Assembly (NCBI RefSeq): GCF_019649015.1 | Contig: NZ_BLPI01000001.1 | Location: 3,839,001-3,903,000 of the forward strand | Origin: Agarivorans litoreus | GTDB lineage: Bacteria > Pseudomonadota > Gammaproteobacteria > Enterobacterales > Celerinatantimonadaceae | Reading direction: 5' to 3' | Length of the DNA stretch: 64,000 bases | In this document: positions 28,903-38,065 of the stretch, piece by piece | How positions within the stretch are numbered: position 1 is the stretch's first letter | Layout: every line of letters starts with the position of its first letter | Position numbers and translations under genes: made by a program | The notes under the pieces: model-generated | Told to the model about the DNA's origin: nothing | What the model saw: the letters and a program-made list of their open reading frames with translations, nothing else | Database searches by the model: none

Positions 28903-29574
28903 CTAAATATCATCAAAGTAGGGGAGAAGGCTTTCTAAAAGCACAACGGGTTGAGCTGGCCCTAGCTGCTGCTCAGAACGCCAAACGATTTGTTTGTTGT
29001 TTGGCTCTACCCAATAGTGGTTCTCTGTTTTTAAATTTAAACTCGGAATGCTTAGGTGTTCGGTCACTTTTTGCAGCCGTCGCTCTTTTCCTGCAACAAA
29101 ATGCGTTGATACCTCGTTAATAGAAAACCGAGAGTGGCTGTCTACCCCGAACATACCTTCACTAATGAAATCTCGTTTTGCTGTATAAACAGTATCTTGG
29201 TTTACTGACAGTAATCCAATTGCAAAAGGGTTTTCTTGGGTGAAGTAAACACCGCTGCTTGCAAAGGGCAAGCCGTCTGTTCGGATGATTTGGCCATAGC
29301 GAGTAACGATGGTAATACCATCGCTGGCCGCCCAGACTCTTTCATCATCAATTGCTTTGGCTAAAGCAATATAGGTTTTGGGGTGCTGACCATATTTAAC
29401 GTATATCGCCGCAAAACCTAATGCGAGACGTTCCTCTTCTGTTAAGTTGGAATCGGGCAGGCCGTTAATGGCGATATCGATGAGCTCTTTGCCGCTCTTG
29501 TAGTCTTGGGTACAGCCGAGTATTTGAAGAGCTAAAAAGACCAATAGTAATAATCTACTTAAGCGCATTTCCAT
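28903..29574 (-). CDS. yjbF: GfcB/YjbF-like lipoprotein
   Basis: A 223-residue lipoprotein with a short hydrophobic signal and lipobox Leu-Gly-Cys (Cys21). It belongs to the GfcB/YjbF/WbfD family that accompanies GfcC and GfcD. Two in-frame ATGs (29574 and 29568) are possible starts; neither has a strong ribosome site. It is the first gene of the three-gene - strand module. No gene resembling the small Thr/Ser-rich GfcA/YjbE was found upstream, so this module has three members rather than four. Confidence 0.82.
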   Translation of the reverse strand: MEMRLSRLLLLVFLALQILGCTQDYKSGKELIDIAINGLPDSNLTEEERLALGFAAIYVKYGQHPKTYIALAKAIDDERVWAASDGITIVTRYGQIIRTDGLPFASSGVYFTQENPFAIGLLSVNQDTVYTAKRDFISEGMFGVDSHSRFSINEVSTHFVAGKERRLQKVTEHLSIPSLNLKTENHYWVEPNNKQIVWRSEQQLGPAQPVVLLESLLPYFDDI

Positions 29575-29761
29575 TGCCTAGGTTAGTTAGTGAGTTACAG
29601 CTTATCATTAGAGCTATTAAGCTGAAAGCGTCGTATTGTGTTTTAAGATTGCTTGTTTGTTTTGCGAGCAATGCCTTATTGTTAGAGGGGCCTCTTGGTC
29701 ATTTTAAGTTTATAGAGGCGTGTAATTTAGGTACATTATTGTATTTATTTGGGAATTGGTG

Positions 29762-30040
29762 ATGGCAAGAACCGCAGCGGCGTTGCATATTTTGGTTAAG
29801 CACAAACAGCAAGCTGAAGATATTATTGAACAACTTAAAAAAGGCGCTAAATTCCAAACTTTAGCTAAGAAGTATTCATCTTGCCCATCGGGTAAAAAAG
29901 GCGGAGATTTGGGAGAATTTAGGCGCGGACAAATGGTGCCACAATTCGACAAAGTATGCTTTAGTGGTGAAATGCTCGTGCCACACTTAGTGAAAACTAA
30001 ACACGGCTGGCATGTGGTTAAAGTGCTATATCGTACATAA
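29762..30040 (+). CDS. ppiC: Peptidyl-prolyl cis-trans isomerase, parvulin type (PpiC)
   Basis: A single-domain cytoplasmic parvulin of 92 residues, the same size as E. coli PpiC, speeding prolyl bond isomerisation. It has the typical Ala-Ala-Leu-His-Ile-Leu-Val start, [10 protein letters not shown], Gly-Gly-Asp-Leu-Gly, and the final Thr-Lys-His-Gly-Trp-His-Val. The ATG at 29762 is preferred over the in-frame TTG and GTG just upstream. It stands alone and is followed by a stem-loop at 30118-30156. Confidence 0.93.
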   Translation: MARTAAALHILVKHKQQAEDIIEQLKKGAKFQTLAKKYSSCPSGKKGGDLGEFRRGQMVPQFDKVCFSGEMLVPHLVKTKHGWHVVKVLYRT

Positions 30041-30117
30041 GTAGGCGCATAAATCCTGAGCTTGGCGATTGCTTTTGTAGGTTTGTTAACCCATTTTCTG
30101 GCTTTTTTGTATTTTTA

Positions 30118-30156
30118 AGCGCGAGCGTTATGGCTGTTTTGGCCGCTCGCGCTTTT
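30118..30156. terminator. Stem-loop terminator downstream of ppiC
   Basis: A ten-base G+C-rich stem (30118-30127 with 30144-30153) closes a 16-base loop and ends in four T on the + strand. On the - strand the hairpin is preceded by several A, so it may also stop transcription from the lipoprotein gene at 30283-30923. Confidence 0.65.
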
Positions 30157-30282
30157 CTAGTTTGTCGTATGTTGAAACTCACATTTATTAGAACTTAGGA
30201 ACTCGCAGAATAAAGAGGCGAGACCAACGCTGCTTAGGCAGAGTGCTTGTTTCAATGGAATTAATGCAAATGATACGTGCGC

Positions 30283-30923
30283 TTAAGAGCAGCTTTCTGG
30301 CAAATTGTACTGTGTTCTTATTTTCTTTAACTTGCTTAAGCTGTCGGAAAGCTCGGTTTGTACTTCGAGCACGTTACTCACTTTTTTATCCAGCTTGATA
30401 ATCTCTGCATAACTGGCGTTTAGTTTTTCAACATCCCCAGTCTCTGCATAGCTTAAGGCTTCTAGCCATACACCCGCCTCTTGATAATGCGGCTCGCTGG
30501 CGGTTTTGGATAACTGAGCGTTACTTAAAGCGCCAGAGTAATCACATTTAGCCAATGCAACGATGCCATCAACGGCGGGCTCACCAATGGCGGCAACAAG
30601 CTGCTCTTTGCTTGGTAGTTCATTGGAGCTGTTTTCACTAGCTTGTTGTGGAGCTTCCTTTGCAGAGCTTTGTTTTGCATCTTGCACTGCACCTACCGCA
30701 GCACCAGAAGCCGCACCAACGGCAGCGCCTCTCGCGGCCGATTCCAAAGGATCGCCGCCCCAAATTAAGCCCGATACTAAGCCGCCAGCTGCGCCAGCCA
30801 ATGCACCGTTCCAGCGCCTTCGGCAGTGTTTGCGCAACTAATGAGATTAAACGAGCCGATACAAACCATACTAGCGATGACTGCCTGCTTGAGTTGAGTG
30901 CTAAACATAAAGTAATTAGTCAT
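30283..30923 (-). pseudogene. Glycine-zipper lipoprotein gene interrupted by a one-base frameshift
   Basis: Two overlapping - strand frames together make one protein. Translation starts at the ATG at 30923, which has a strong aaggagg upstream. It gives a lipoprotein signal with lipobox Ile-Ser-Cys, then Ala-Asn-Thr-Ala-Glu-Gly-Ala-Gly-Thr, and then runs into a stop. The neighbouring frame continues exactly with Gly-Ala-Leu-Ala-Gly-Ala-Ala-Gly-Gly and on to Glu-Ser-Cys-Ser at 30283. Adding one C in the run around 30806-30807 (plus strand) would join them into a protein of about 213 residues with two glycine-zipper stretches and a helical C-terminal half. It is either a recent mutation or a sequencing/assembly error. 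The role is unknown; such proteins usually insert in the envelope. Confidence 0.75.
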
Positions 30924-31222
30924 TAATCCTCCTTGATTGTTGAGTGTCTCTGCGCTCAACCCCAACAGGGTGCTTAGTGTGAGAGTTGCAGAATATCATA
31001 GCTTTGAATGTTGGTATTACTGCCTAGTTCTGGTACTAAAAACATAGTTTTGATAGTTGCTTCACGACTTGACGCTTTAACCTCTATTTAACAACTTTTT
31101 GCTTTGGGCGTGAAAACAATCAGTGTTAGTGTAGCAGTATTGATGTACTAAGGCGCTATTAACTAAAAGGATTTTAGTTAAGCTGACTATATAGGTTAGT
31201 GGTGCTGTAATGGAAGAGTTAC

Positions 31223-32524
31223 GTGTTTAAGAAGTTACTGCTCACGGGTTTACTTTTATCGATGTTCTCGGTGTTAGGTAAAGCTTTAGCTTTTTTTCGA
31301 GATGTTCTATTTGCTAGGGAGGTAGGCTTTAATGCTCAGTTAGATAGTTATTTATTGTTATTTGCTATTGCGATGTTTGTTATCAGCATTATAACCGGAG
31401 CATTAAATAGTTTATTGGCTTCTTTTCTAAAACGTCATCAATTTAATTTTAGCCATTTTTACCGCCAGTTTTCACTCTTTTCAGTCGCGCTAACCATATT
31501 ATTTGCGTTTCTGTCAGGATATATTTTGCCTCGGTTTATTTATCGCTCTTCTCAAATTGAACCTTTGGTTTACTTTAGCTTTTTGGGGGTTGTCGCGGCT
31601 GGTTTACTGCAGGCACCTTTAATCGCATCGCTTACCGCTAGAAAACAATTAGCTTTCTTAGGGGCATCTCAACTGATTATGCCAGCTATAGGTCTGGCGG
31701 TAGTTATTGTGGTTATGCTAGCTGGTAAAATGCTCACTATTTCTTATATTGCCTTGGCTCTGTTACTCGCTTACTTATTGCATTTCTCAATCTTAGTATT
31801 TAAGCATCGGCGTTTGAGTCCATTAGGCCGTGAAAACTATTCAACAGCAGCTAAATACAGCTCTAAACCATTATTTAAAGAGTTTTTGTGGTTGGTTTTA
31901 AGCTCAAGCCTACTCGCAACCTTACCCTTGATTGATTTGGGTTTTGCTGGCCAGCTTAGTGAGGGGAGTGTGAGTGTATTAGGTAATGCCTATAAATTTG
32001 TTGCTGTTGCACAAAGCGTATTAGCAATGAGTATCGGTAGCATGTTGATACCACACATGGCTGAGTGGATTGAAAATAAAGATTTACTCAAGGCTCGGCT
32101 TACAAAGGCTACTGGGTTGGCTGCAGTACTAGGAATTAGTGTTGCTGGGGCCCTTTATATCATCCTACCTCTGGTTATTCCTTTTATGTTTAGAGGCAGT
32201 GAAGTAGTTATCACACAGACTTCCGAACTGGTAAGTGTTGCTCAGCTCTATACCTTATTGGTGCCCTTGTATTTGGTTGGAATGGTGCTTTCTCGATGCG
32301 TGGTGAGTTTGGGCAAAGCGCGAGTGATGTTGCTGATCAATCTTATGGCTTTTTTTCTTAATATTGTACTGGACTACTTAATGAGTCGTTGGTTTGGGCT
32401 CAGCGGCATAGCCTTAACCACATCTATCATCTATTTGGTATCAGTAACACTATTGTTGTTTTTGCTGCGAGACATATTGCTACCATCTTCAAATAGTAAA
32501 ATAAGGACAGAGCGCCTTGGCTAA
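31223..32524 (+). CDS. MurJ-like/Wzx lipid-linked oligosaccharide flippase
   Basis: A 433-residue polytopic membrane protein of the MviN/MurJ branch of the MOP superfamily. The Arg-Asp-Val-Leu-Phe-Ala-Arg-Glu segment near the N-terminus matches the signature of that branch. It is shorter than housekeeping MurJ (about 510). Its position as first gene of a compact glycosyltransferase operon indicates it flips the lipid-linked glycan of the second locus rather than lipid II. The start is a GTG. The last 8 bp overlap the next gene. The 299 bp upstream hold no gene and should contain the operon promoter. Confidence 0.82.
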   Translation: MFKKLLLTGLLLSMFSVLGKALAFFRDVLFAREVGFNAQLDSYLLLFAIAMFVISIITGALNSLLASFLKRHQFNFSHFYRQFSLFSVALTILFAFLSGYILPRFIYRSSQIEPLVYFSFLGVVAAGLLQAPLIASLTARKQLAFLGASQLIMPAIGLAVVIVVMLAGKMLTISYIALALLLAYLLHFSILVFKHRRLSPLGRENYSTAAKYSSKPLFKEFLWLVLSSSLLATLPLIDLGFAGQLSEGSVSVLGNAYKFVAVAQSVLAMSIGSMLIPHMAEWIENKDLLKARLTKATGLAAVLGISVAGALYIILPLVIPFMFRGSEVVITQTSELVSVAQLYTLLVPLYLVGMVLSRCVVSLGKARVMLLINLMAFFLNIVLDYLMSRWFGLSGIALTTSIIYLVSVTLLLFLLRDILLPSSNSKIRTERLG

Positions 32525-33611
32525 ACTCACAATATTAGTTCCTGGCCTCGCTCAGGGCGGTGCGGAAAGAATTGCTTGCGAACTTGCTTCTCAATTTTCC
32601 GATAACAATCATGATGTTGCGCTAGTGACTTTATTTATTAGTTCTCCTGTTTTTGAGGTAAGCCCTAAGTTAGCGATTCACCAGTTACGAGATCAACAAC
32701 GCTTCCACTTTAAAGGTGCGGGATTGATTGAGAATATACTTACAATAAAAGCTATTCGGCGGTATGTATTATCCCATGGCGTAGAACGTTTAATGGTATT
32801 TACTCATCGTTTAGCATGTTTAGCTTTTTTTGCAACTAGAGGGACAAGGGTTGAGGTTTACTGCGGTGAAGTGAGCAACCCTCTAATTGAAAGGCATGGC
32901 CTTTTATGGCAAAGGCTTACCCGCTATTGCTATGCCCGTTTTGATGAAGTGGTATTACAAACAGACACCATTAGAAAAGCACTAGCAGACTGGCGGCCGC
33001 AAGGTTACCAAGTTATTGGTAATAGTACCGCGATTGCTACTTCGGATACCCCAGCTAAAGCGCAAGTTAATGCTAAGAAGTTGGTGTTTATTGGCCGTCT
33101 AACGCCGGAAAAAGGTTTACAAGATACTTTACACGCGCTGGCACTCATCCCTGTGGATAAACGATGGCCATTAGATATTTACGGTACTGGTGAATATCAG
33201 CAGCAGCTGTCAGAGCTTATTGTAAAGCTAGGTTTAGAGTCCTGCGTCACCTTGCATGGGCCAACTAATAAAGTAAAAGATAAGCTTCAACAAGCTAGCG
33301 TATTTGTTATGAGTTCCTATAGAGAAGGGTTTCCAGTGGCATTGCTTGAGGCACAAGCAATGGGGCTGCCGGTGGTGAGTTATAAAACCTTATTTGGCCC
33401 AGAAGATATCGTTGAGCATGAAACAACTGGCTTATTAGTTTCACTTAAGGATGTTAAAGCTTTAAGTGAGGCGCTGCTGCGCATTTTTGACATGCCTCAC
33501 AATGAGTTGCTGGCGTGGGGAGAGCAGGCTGCTTACTTAGCCAATAAACGTTATCACCCAGATATTATTTATGATAAATGGCAGAAACTGTTGTTTAAGG
33601 ATAACGCATAG
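32517..33611 (+). CDS. Glycosyltransferase family 4
   Basis: A 364-residue GT-B transferase. It has Pro-Gly-Leu-Ala-Gln-Gly-Gly-Ala-Glu-Arg at the N-terminus. The donor-binding half has Phe-Ile-Gly-Arg-Leu-Thr-Pro-Glu-Lys-Gly and Met-Ser-Ser-Tyr-Arg-Glu-Gly-Phe-Pro-Val-Ala-Leu-Leu-Glu-Ala (E-x7-E). It begins at a TTG 8 bp inside the flippase gene and overlaps the next gene by one base, so the operon is translationally chained. It resembles PglJ/PglH-type HexNAc transferases in overall form, but the sugar is not identified. Confidence 0.83.
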   Translation: MAKLTILVPGLAQGGAERIACELASQFSDNNHDVALVTLFISSPVFEVSPKLAIHQLRDQQRFHFKGAGLIENILTIKAIRRYVLSHGVERLMVFTHRLACLAFFATRGTRVEVYCGEVSNPLIERHGLLWQRLTRYCYARFDEVVLQTDTIRKALADWRPQGYQVIGNSTAIATSDTPAKAQVNAKKLVFIGRLTPEKGLQDTLHALALIPVDKRWPLDIYGTGEYQQQLSELIVKLGLESCVTLHGPTNKVKDKLQQASVFVMSSYREGFPVALLEAQAMGLPVVSYKTLFGPEDIVEHETTGLLVSLKDVKALSEALLRIFDMPHNELLAWGEQAAYLANKRYHPDIIYDKWQKLLFKDNA

Positions 33612-34750
33612 TGAGCTTTAGGCGGCTACTTACTTGGCTCTCAATGGCAGTGTTTGCTATGCATTTGTCTGCACTGGATTTGTATTTAACTCGACTTATT
33701 CCTGGTTTTTCTTATGTAGCATTATTGGGCATGATTGGGTTGTGGATACTTTACGCATTATTTGACAAGCGCTTTCAAGTGTTCCCTAAAACACAATGGT
33801 TGCTGCTAGGTATGTTGTTAGTTAACTTTTGCTACGGTCTGTCATTTATCGCTAGCCCACCGGTTAATTTGTCTAATGCTGCTTTTCCTTGGTTTCATTT
33901 AGTCTGGTTGATGGTGTTGTTCAATTGGTTTGGTACAGTTTCTTTGGCAACGGTACAGCGTGCTTGTTGGATATCGTTAATACTTGCTTGCGCTTCAATT
34001 TGGGGAGATGTTGTTAATCCAGGCACTTTTTCTAATTTGGATTATCGCGCAGCTGGTTTTGCAGGGGACGCTAATGATGGCGCTAGAGCCTTGGTGTTTT
34101 CATTGGCAGGTGTACTTTTGTGCCGAAACAGTCGTGGTGGTTTTACTTGGCAAGAGTCTGCAGTAGTTTTGTTTACCCTGTTTACCGTGTTGGCAACCGC
34201 TTCACGAAGTGGCTTATTGCTATATACCCTTGTTATCCTGGGGTTCTATTCAATGATCTCTTTTCGAGCTAAATTAGGCTTTGTTATTTCTGGTTTATTG
34301 TTTGTGTTAGTAGCTTTTCAAGCAAACCTAGGTAATAGCATTAACTCGAGAGCACTAGAGCGACTATCCCCTTCTAGCCAACAAGAGCTAGTTAGTAAAG
34401 ACTCCTCGCGTTTAGATGTGGTGTTCGAGTACCTTGAGATAATTGCGACTAACCCTTTAGGCATTGGCCGAGAAGGTAATGCACAACGTGAAGTGAATGC
34501 TCATAATACTTTGCTCAATATTGGCGCGGAAGCTGGCTTGTTAGCGGCATTGGGTTTACTGCTTGTGTTATTTAGTATTGCTAATCTTACGCGTGTTTTT
34601 CCTTTTAGCCTCTGGGGCTGTTTAATGTTAGTGCATATAGGTGTGATTTTCTCTACTTCAAATGTTTGGTACAGCCGAAGCTGGTTAATGTTTATTGCAG
34701 TAATGGTCGCCGCCGCTATGTATCAATACCAAAGGAATGAACAACAATGA
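33611..34750 (+). CDS. O-antigen ligase/polymerase family membrane protein (Wzy_C)
   Basis: A 379-residue polytopic protein with about ten membrane segments and a periplasmic loop in the second half. It contains Thr-Ala-Ser-Arg-Ser-Gly-Leu and a His-Asn-Thr-Leu-Leu motif in the loop, the pattern of the WaaL/Wzy_C family in which the His is needed for activity. It could polymerise the repeat unit made by this locus or ligate the glycan to lipid A core or protein. The sequence alone does not separate these. The GTG start shares a base with the stop of the previous gene, and the end overlaps the next gene by 4 bp. Confidence 0.78.
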   Translation: MSFRRLLTWLSMAVFAMHLSALDLYLTRLIPGFSYVALLGMIGLWILYALFDKRFQVFPKTQWLLLGMLLVNFCYGLSFIASPPVNLSNAAFPWFHLVWLMVLFNWFGTVSLATVQRACWISLILACASIWGDVVNPGTFSNLDYRAAGFAGDANDGARALVFSLAGVLLCRNSRGGFTWQESAVVLFTLFTVLATASRSGLLLYTLVILGFYSMISFRAKLGFVISGLLFVLVAFQANLGNSINSRALERLSPSSQQELVSKDSSRLDVVFEYLEIIATNPLGIGREGNAQREVNAHNTLLNIGAEAGLLAALGLLLVLFSIANLTRVFPFSLWGCLMLVHIGVIFSTSNVWYSRSWLMFIAVMVAAAMYQYQRNEQQ

Positions 34751-35826
34751 GCCCGTTTGCTAAGCCACCAAGTAGTGGTTGCGACATCCTTATTTTTAGC
34801 TCCAGCTTCCACCAAGGGGGAGCGGAGCGCTTGGCGGTGACTTTAGCAAATTTATTGGTATCAAATTGGTCTGTTGAGTTTCTTTCATTAAATGGTCAAG
34901 GCCCTTTTAGGCAAGAGTTAGATGATAAGCTAACTTGTCACATTGTGGGGCAGTCATCGTCTTTAAAAGCTATTCCTAAGCTAGTTAAACAACTTAAAAG
35001 AATTAAACCTAAAGTGGTGTTTTGCTCGCAAAGCCATTTGGCTTTTTCGATGTTGTGGGCAATTCGCTTGAGTGGGGTAAATTGTAAATTGCTTGCCAGA
35101 GAGGCATCTTGTCCTTCTACAAACCTACTAGGTATTTCTTCATGGTTAAAACGTGCTTGGGTCAAAAGTAGCGCCAAGTACGCTTATCGACGAGCCGATT
35201 ATCTAATTGCTCCGGCAAAGTATGTGGCTGGCGATGTTAGCAATTACTTTGGCTTGGATAGGGTTATTCAAGTATTGGCCAACCCATTAGACAAAGACAT
35301 GGTGAATAATCAATCTTTAGCCCCTTGCGAGCACCCATGGGTGGCAAATGCCCAGCCTTATGTTTTGGCTGTGGGGCGCTTAGTTCCTGAGAAAGACTAC
35401 GAGACCTTAATCAAAGCTATTGCTTTGTGTCAAAAGCAGCAAGTCACTCGCTTAATCATATTGGGAGAGGGCCCTTTACGCAAAAAGCTTGAGGCTTTGG
35501 TGCAAGATTTAGGGTTAAGCGAAGTTATATCGCTAGCTGGGTTTGAGAGTAATCCATTTAATTATATGAAGCATTGTCAGTCATTCGTCTTGAGCTCAAT
35601 GGTTGAGGGGATGCCTAATGCCTTGGTTCAGGCACAGTTTTTAGGTGTACCCTGTATATCAAGTGACTGTCCGGGAGGGGCCATAGAGTTATTGCCTGAA
35701 CAAAATTATTTTCCTGTAGGGGATGCTAACGCGCTAGCGCAGCTTATTCTTAACCCGCCTAGTAATAGCCAAAGTAAGGTATTAGACACACCAGGCTTTG
35801 TGTCATTTTTTGAGACTATATTGTGA
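34747..35826 (+). CDS. Glycosyltransferase family 4
   Basis: A 359-residue GT-B transferase with Ser-Phe-His-Gln-Gly-Gly-Ala-Glu-Arg near the N-terminus. The C-terminal half has Val-Gly-Arg-Leu-Val-Pro-Glu-Lys-Asp-Tyr and Ser-Ser-Met-Val-Glu-Gly-Met-Pro-Asn-Ala-Leu-Val-Gln-Ala. The last position of the E-x7-E pair is Gln instead of the usual Glu, a change seen in some active family members. It starts at an ATG overlapping the previous stop (ATGA) and overlaps the next gene by 4 bp. Confidence 0.82.
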   Translation: MSPFAKPPSSGCDILIFSSSFHQGGAERLAVTLANLLVSNWSVEFLSLNGQGPFRQELDDKLTCHIVGQSSSLKAIPKLVKQLKRIKPKVVFCSQSHLAFSMLWAIRLSGVNCKLLAREASCPSTNLLGISSWLKRAWVKSSAKYAYRRADYLIAPAKYVAGDVSNYFGLDRVIQVLANPLDKDMVNNQSLAPCEHPWVANAQPYVLAVGRLVPEKDYETLIKAIALCQKQQVTRLIILGEGPLRKKLEALVQDLGLSEVISLAGFESNPFNYMKHCQSFVLSSMVEGMPNALVQAQFLGVPCISSDCPGGAIELLPEQNYFPVGDANALAQLILNPPSNSQSKVLDTPGFVSFFETIL

Positions 35827-36932
35827 CAATACTTCATTTCATTACCAACTTTGCACTTACTGGTGGTGCGGAAAAAATGTTAGCGAACTTAGTTAATAAT
35901 CAACCGCAACATAAACATGTTGTTGTGGCCTTGATGCGGGTCTCAGCTAAGAATCGTTCGCTAATTAAGCAAGAGAATAGGGTGGAGTTTATTGGCTTGA
36001 ACGCCAAGGGACCAGTGAGTATGTTACTGGCCGTATTTAAGCTGCACCGTTTGGTTAAACGGTATGATGTAGCGTTAATTCAAAGCTGGATGTATCACGC
36101 TAATGCGATAGCTGGTTTATATAAACAACTCTTTTCCTCAAAGCTTCCCCTGTTTATGGGTATTCATCACTCGCTTGATAAATACCAAGATGAAAAGATG
36201 AGTACTCGTATCGCACTATGGTTAGGTAGGCAAGGCGCCCATAAAACCAAGCAGGTAATTTGCTGCAGCCAGCGCAGTGTACAGCAGCATATTGCCTATG
36301 GTTACCCGGCCGATAAGATGCAATTTATTGCTAATGGCTATCAGTTTGAACAAAGTGATATAGAACGGAAGCAGCGTAAGTCTGTCTCTGTTATTGGTGC
36401 GGCAGGGCGTTGGCATCCAGCTAAAGACTACGCCAACCTAATTGCAGCACTTGCGCCTATTTGTCGGGCCAACGCTGCGCTTTGTCTGAAGATTGCAGGT
36501 CGCGATGTTAATGCTCAAAATGATGAACTGATGGCAATGCTTACCCGTTATGAATTCCCTAGAGAACAATGCATGTTGCTTGATGAAGTGAGTGACATGG
36601 CAAGCTTTTATCAAAATATAGATGTTTTTGTTTTACCTTCCAAAACCGAAGGTTTTCCTAATGTACTGGTTGAAGCAATGAGTAATGCATTGCCATGCAT
36701 AACCACCGATGTGGGTGATGCGGCCTTTATACTGAATAAACCCGAGTGGGTTGTGCCCCCGCAAAGCCCCAAAGATTTGCAAATTACGGTTGAGAGGGTT
36801 TTAGACCTTAATCAAGTTGAGCGACAAAAAATGGCCAATGATAACCAAGCCCGGGTTTTAGCAGAGTTTTCGATAGGCGATATTAGTCAGCGCTATTTGA
36901 AGGTTTACCAGCAGGCGGGGGTACAAGGGTGA
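35823..36932 (+). CDS. Glycosyltransferase family 4
   Basis: A 369-residue GT-B transferase. It has Ala-Leu-Thr-Gly-Gly-Ala-Glu-Lys at the N-terminus, Gly-Arg-Trp-His-Pro-Ala-Lys-Asp-Tyr in the donor half, and Pro-Ser-Lys-Thr-Glu-Gly-Phe-Pro-Asn-Val-Leu-Val-Glu-Ala with both Glu of E-x7-E. The GTG start overlaps the previous stop by 4 bp, and the next gene begins 4 bp before its end. It is one of four adjacent GT4 genes and is expected to add one residue to the lipid-linked glycan. Confidence 0.83.
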   Translation: MTILHFITNFALTGGAEKMLANLVNNQPQHKHVVVALMRVSAKNRSLIKQENRVEFIGLNAKGPVSMLLAVFKLHRLVKRYDVALIQSWMYHANAIAGLYKQLFSSKLPLFMGIHHSLDKYQDEKMSTRIALWLGRQGAHKTKQVICCSQRSVQQHIAYGYPADKMQFIANGYQFEQSDIERKQRKSVSVIGAAGRWHPAKDYANLIAALAPICRANAALCLKIAGRDVNAQNDELMAMLTRYEFPREQCMLLDEVSDMASFYQNIDVFVLPSKTEGFPNVLVEAMSNALPCITTDVGDAAFILNKPEWVVPPQSPKDLQITVERVLDLNQVERQKMANDNQARVLAEFSIGDISQRYLKVYQQAGVQG

Positions 36933-38065
36933 AGCGAGTTCTGGTAATCGCCAGCTTTGCTGATTCCATTTTAAGCTTTCGTGGTGATTTGCTTAAAGCG
37001 ATGCAGCAGCAAGGCAAAGAAGTGCATATTGCGGCGCCTGATTTTTCTCTAGAGCAGAAAAAAGCCCTGCTTGAATTGGGCGTTACACCGCATGTTTATG
37101 CCCTGCAGCGTACCGGTTTAAATCCAATAAAAGATGCTGCCAGTGTGTGGTCGTTATTTCGTTTAATTCGCAGACTAAAACCTCAGCAAACGCTTGCTTA
37201 TACCATTAAGCCGGTTATCTATGGAGCGCTTGCGGCGCGCTTGGCTGGTGTAAAAAGTGTTTACTCGATGATTACCGGTTTGGGTTACGTATTTACTCAG
37301 CAGAATACAACTAAACAAAAAGTGCTGCATTCCCTAGTTAGTCTTTTGTATAAATCAGGCTTGGCCTGCTCAAACGGGGTGTTTTTTCAAAACCCAGATG
37401 ACCGTAAGTTGTTTGTTGATAAGGGCTTAATTCCAGAGCAAAAAACCAAGCTAATTAACGGCTCTGGGATTAATTTAGCGCGTTTCCCGCTGCTAAGTTT
37501 ACCCGCTTTAGATCGCCAGCAGCCCCAAATACACTTTTTGTTAATTGCTCGGCTGCTAAAAGATAAAGGTGTTGAAGAATACGCCGCTGCGGCCCAAAAG
37601 CTTAAACAGCAAGGTTACCAATGTGTTTTTCATTTGGCTGGCTGGATTGATGATAACCCGAGCGCGATTGCTCAAACCGATTTAGATGCTTGGGTTGAAG
37701 AAGGTACTGTTAAGTATCACGGTCGAATAGAGGATGTGGCAGGCTTAATTGCGCAATGCCATGTTTACGTTTTGCCATCTTACCGTGAGGGTACGCCTCG
37801 CACGGTTTTGGAAGCAATGAGTTGTGGTCGGGCAATTGTTACCACCGATGCGCCAGGCTGCAGAGAAACAGTGACGGAAGGCTTGAATGGGTATTTAGTG
37901 CAGCCGCAAAGTGTAGACTCATTAGTTGAGGCTCTAAAACGTTATTTCGAGCAACCTGAGCTGCTTACTCAACAAGCTGCTGCAAGTCGCCAGCTTGCTG
38001 AGCAGCGTTACGACGTTCGTTTGGTTAATCAACAAATCTTGCAATACATGGATGGAGAGAGCTAG
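36929..38065 (+). CDS. Glycosyltransferase family 4, PglA-like
   Basis: A 378-residue GT-B transferase beginning Val-Leu-Val-Ile-Ala-Ser-Phe-Ala-Asp-Ser, with Ile-Thr-Gly-Leu-Gly-Tyr-Val-Phe in the first half. In the donor half it has Ala-Arg-Leu-Leu-Lys-Asp-Lys-Gly and Pro-Ser-Tyr-Arg-Glu-Gly-Thr-Pro-Arg-Thr-Val-Leu-Glu-Ala. This set resembles PglA, WbpX and related enzymes that extend a bacillosamine- or FucNAc-type first sugar. Its place directly before pglC fits a role as the second transferase of the pathway. It starts with GTG inside the previous stop, and pglC starts immediately after it. Confidence 0.82.
   Translation: MKRVLVIASFADSILSFRGDLLKAMQQQGKEVHIAAPDFSLEQKKALLELGVTPHVYALQRTGLNPIKDAASVWSLFRLIRRLKPQQTLAYTIKPVIYGALAARLAGVKSVYSMITGLGYVFTQQNTTKQKVLHSLVSLLYKSGLACSNGVFFQNPDDRKLFVDKGLIPEQKTKLINGSGINLARFPLLSLPALDRQQPQIHFLLIARLLKDKGVEEYAAAAQKLKQQGYQCVFHLAGWIDDNPSAIAQTDLDAWVEEGTVKYHGRIEDVAGLIAQCHVYVLPSYREGTPRTVLEAMSCGRAIVTTDAPGCRETVTEGLNGYLVQPQSVDSLVEALKRYFEQPELLTQQAAASRQLAEQRYDVRLVNQQILQYMDGES

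Noticed and set aside
28863-29120. An 85-codon + strand frame near the yjbF/yjbG junction
   Set aside because: It is antisense to the end of yjbF and lacks coding features.
29574-29762. A 62-codon + strand frame before ppiC
   Set aside because: No ribosome site or family resemblance; it would end at the ppiC start and looks like leader sequence.
30045-30075. A cctgagct-containing segment similar to the ends of the 198-bp palindrome
   Set aside because: The match is only about eight bases, with no inverted partner, so it is likely chance.
30777-30965. A separate small lipoprotein gene of 62 codons
   Set aside because: It is the N-terminal part of the frameshifted glycine-zipper lipoprotein gene rather than an independent gene.
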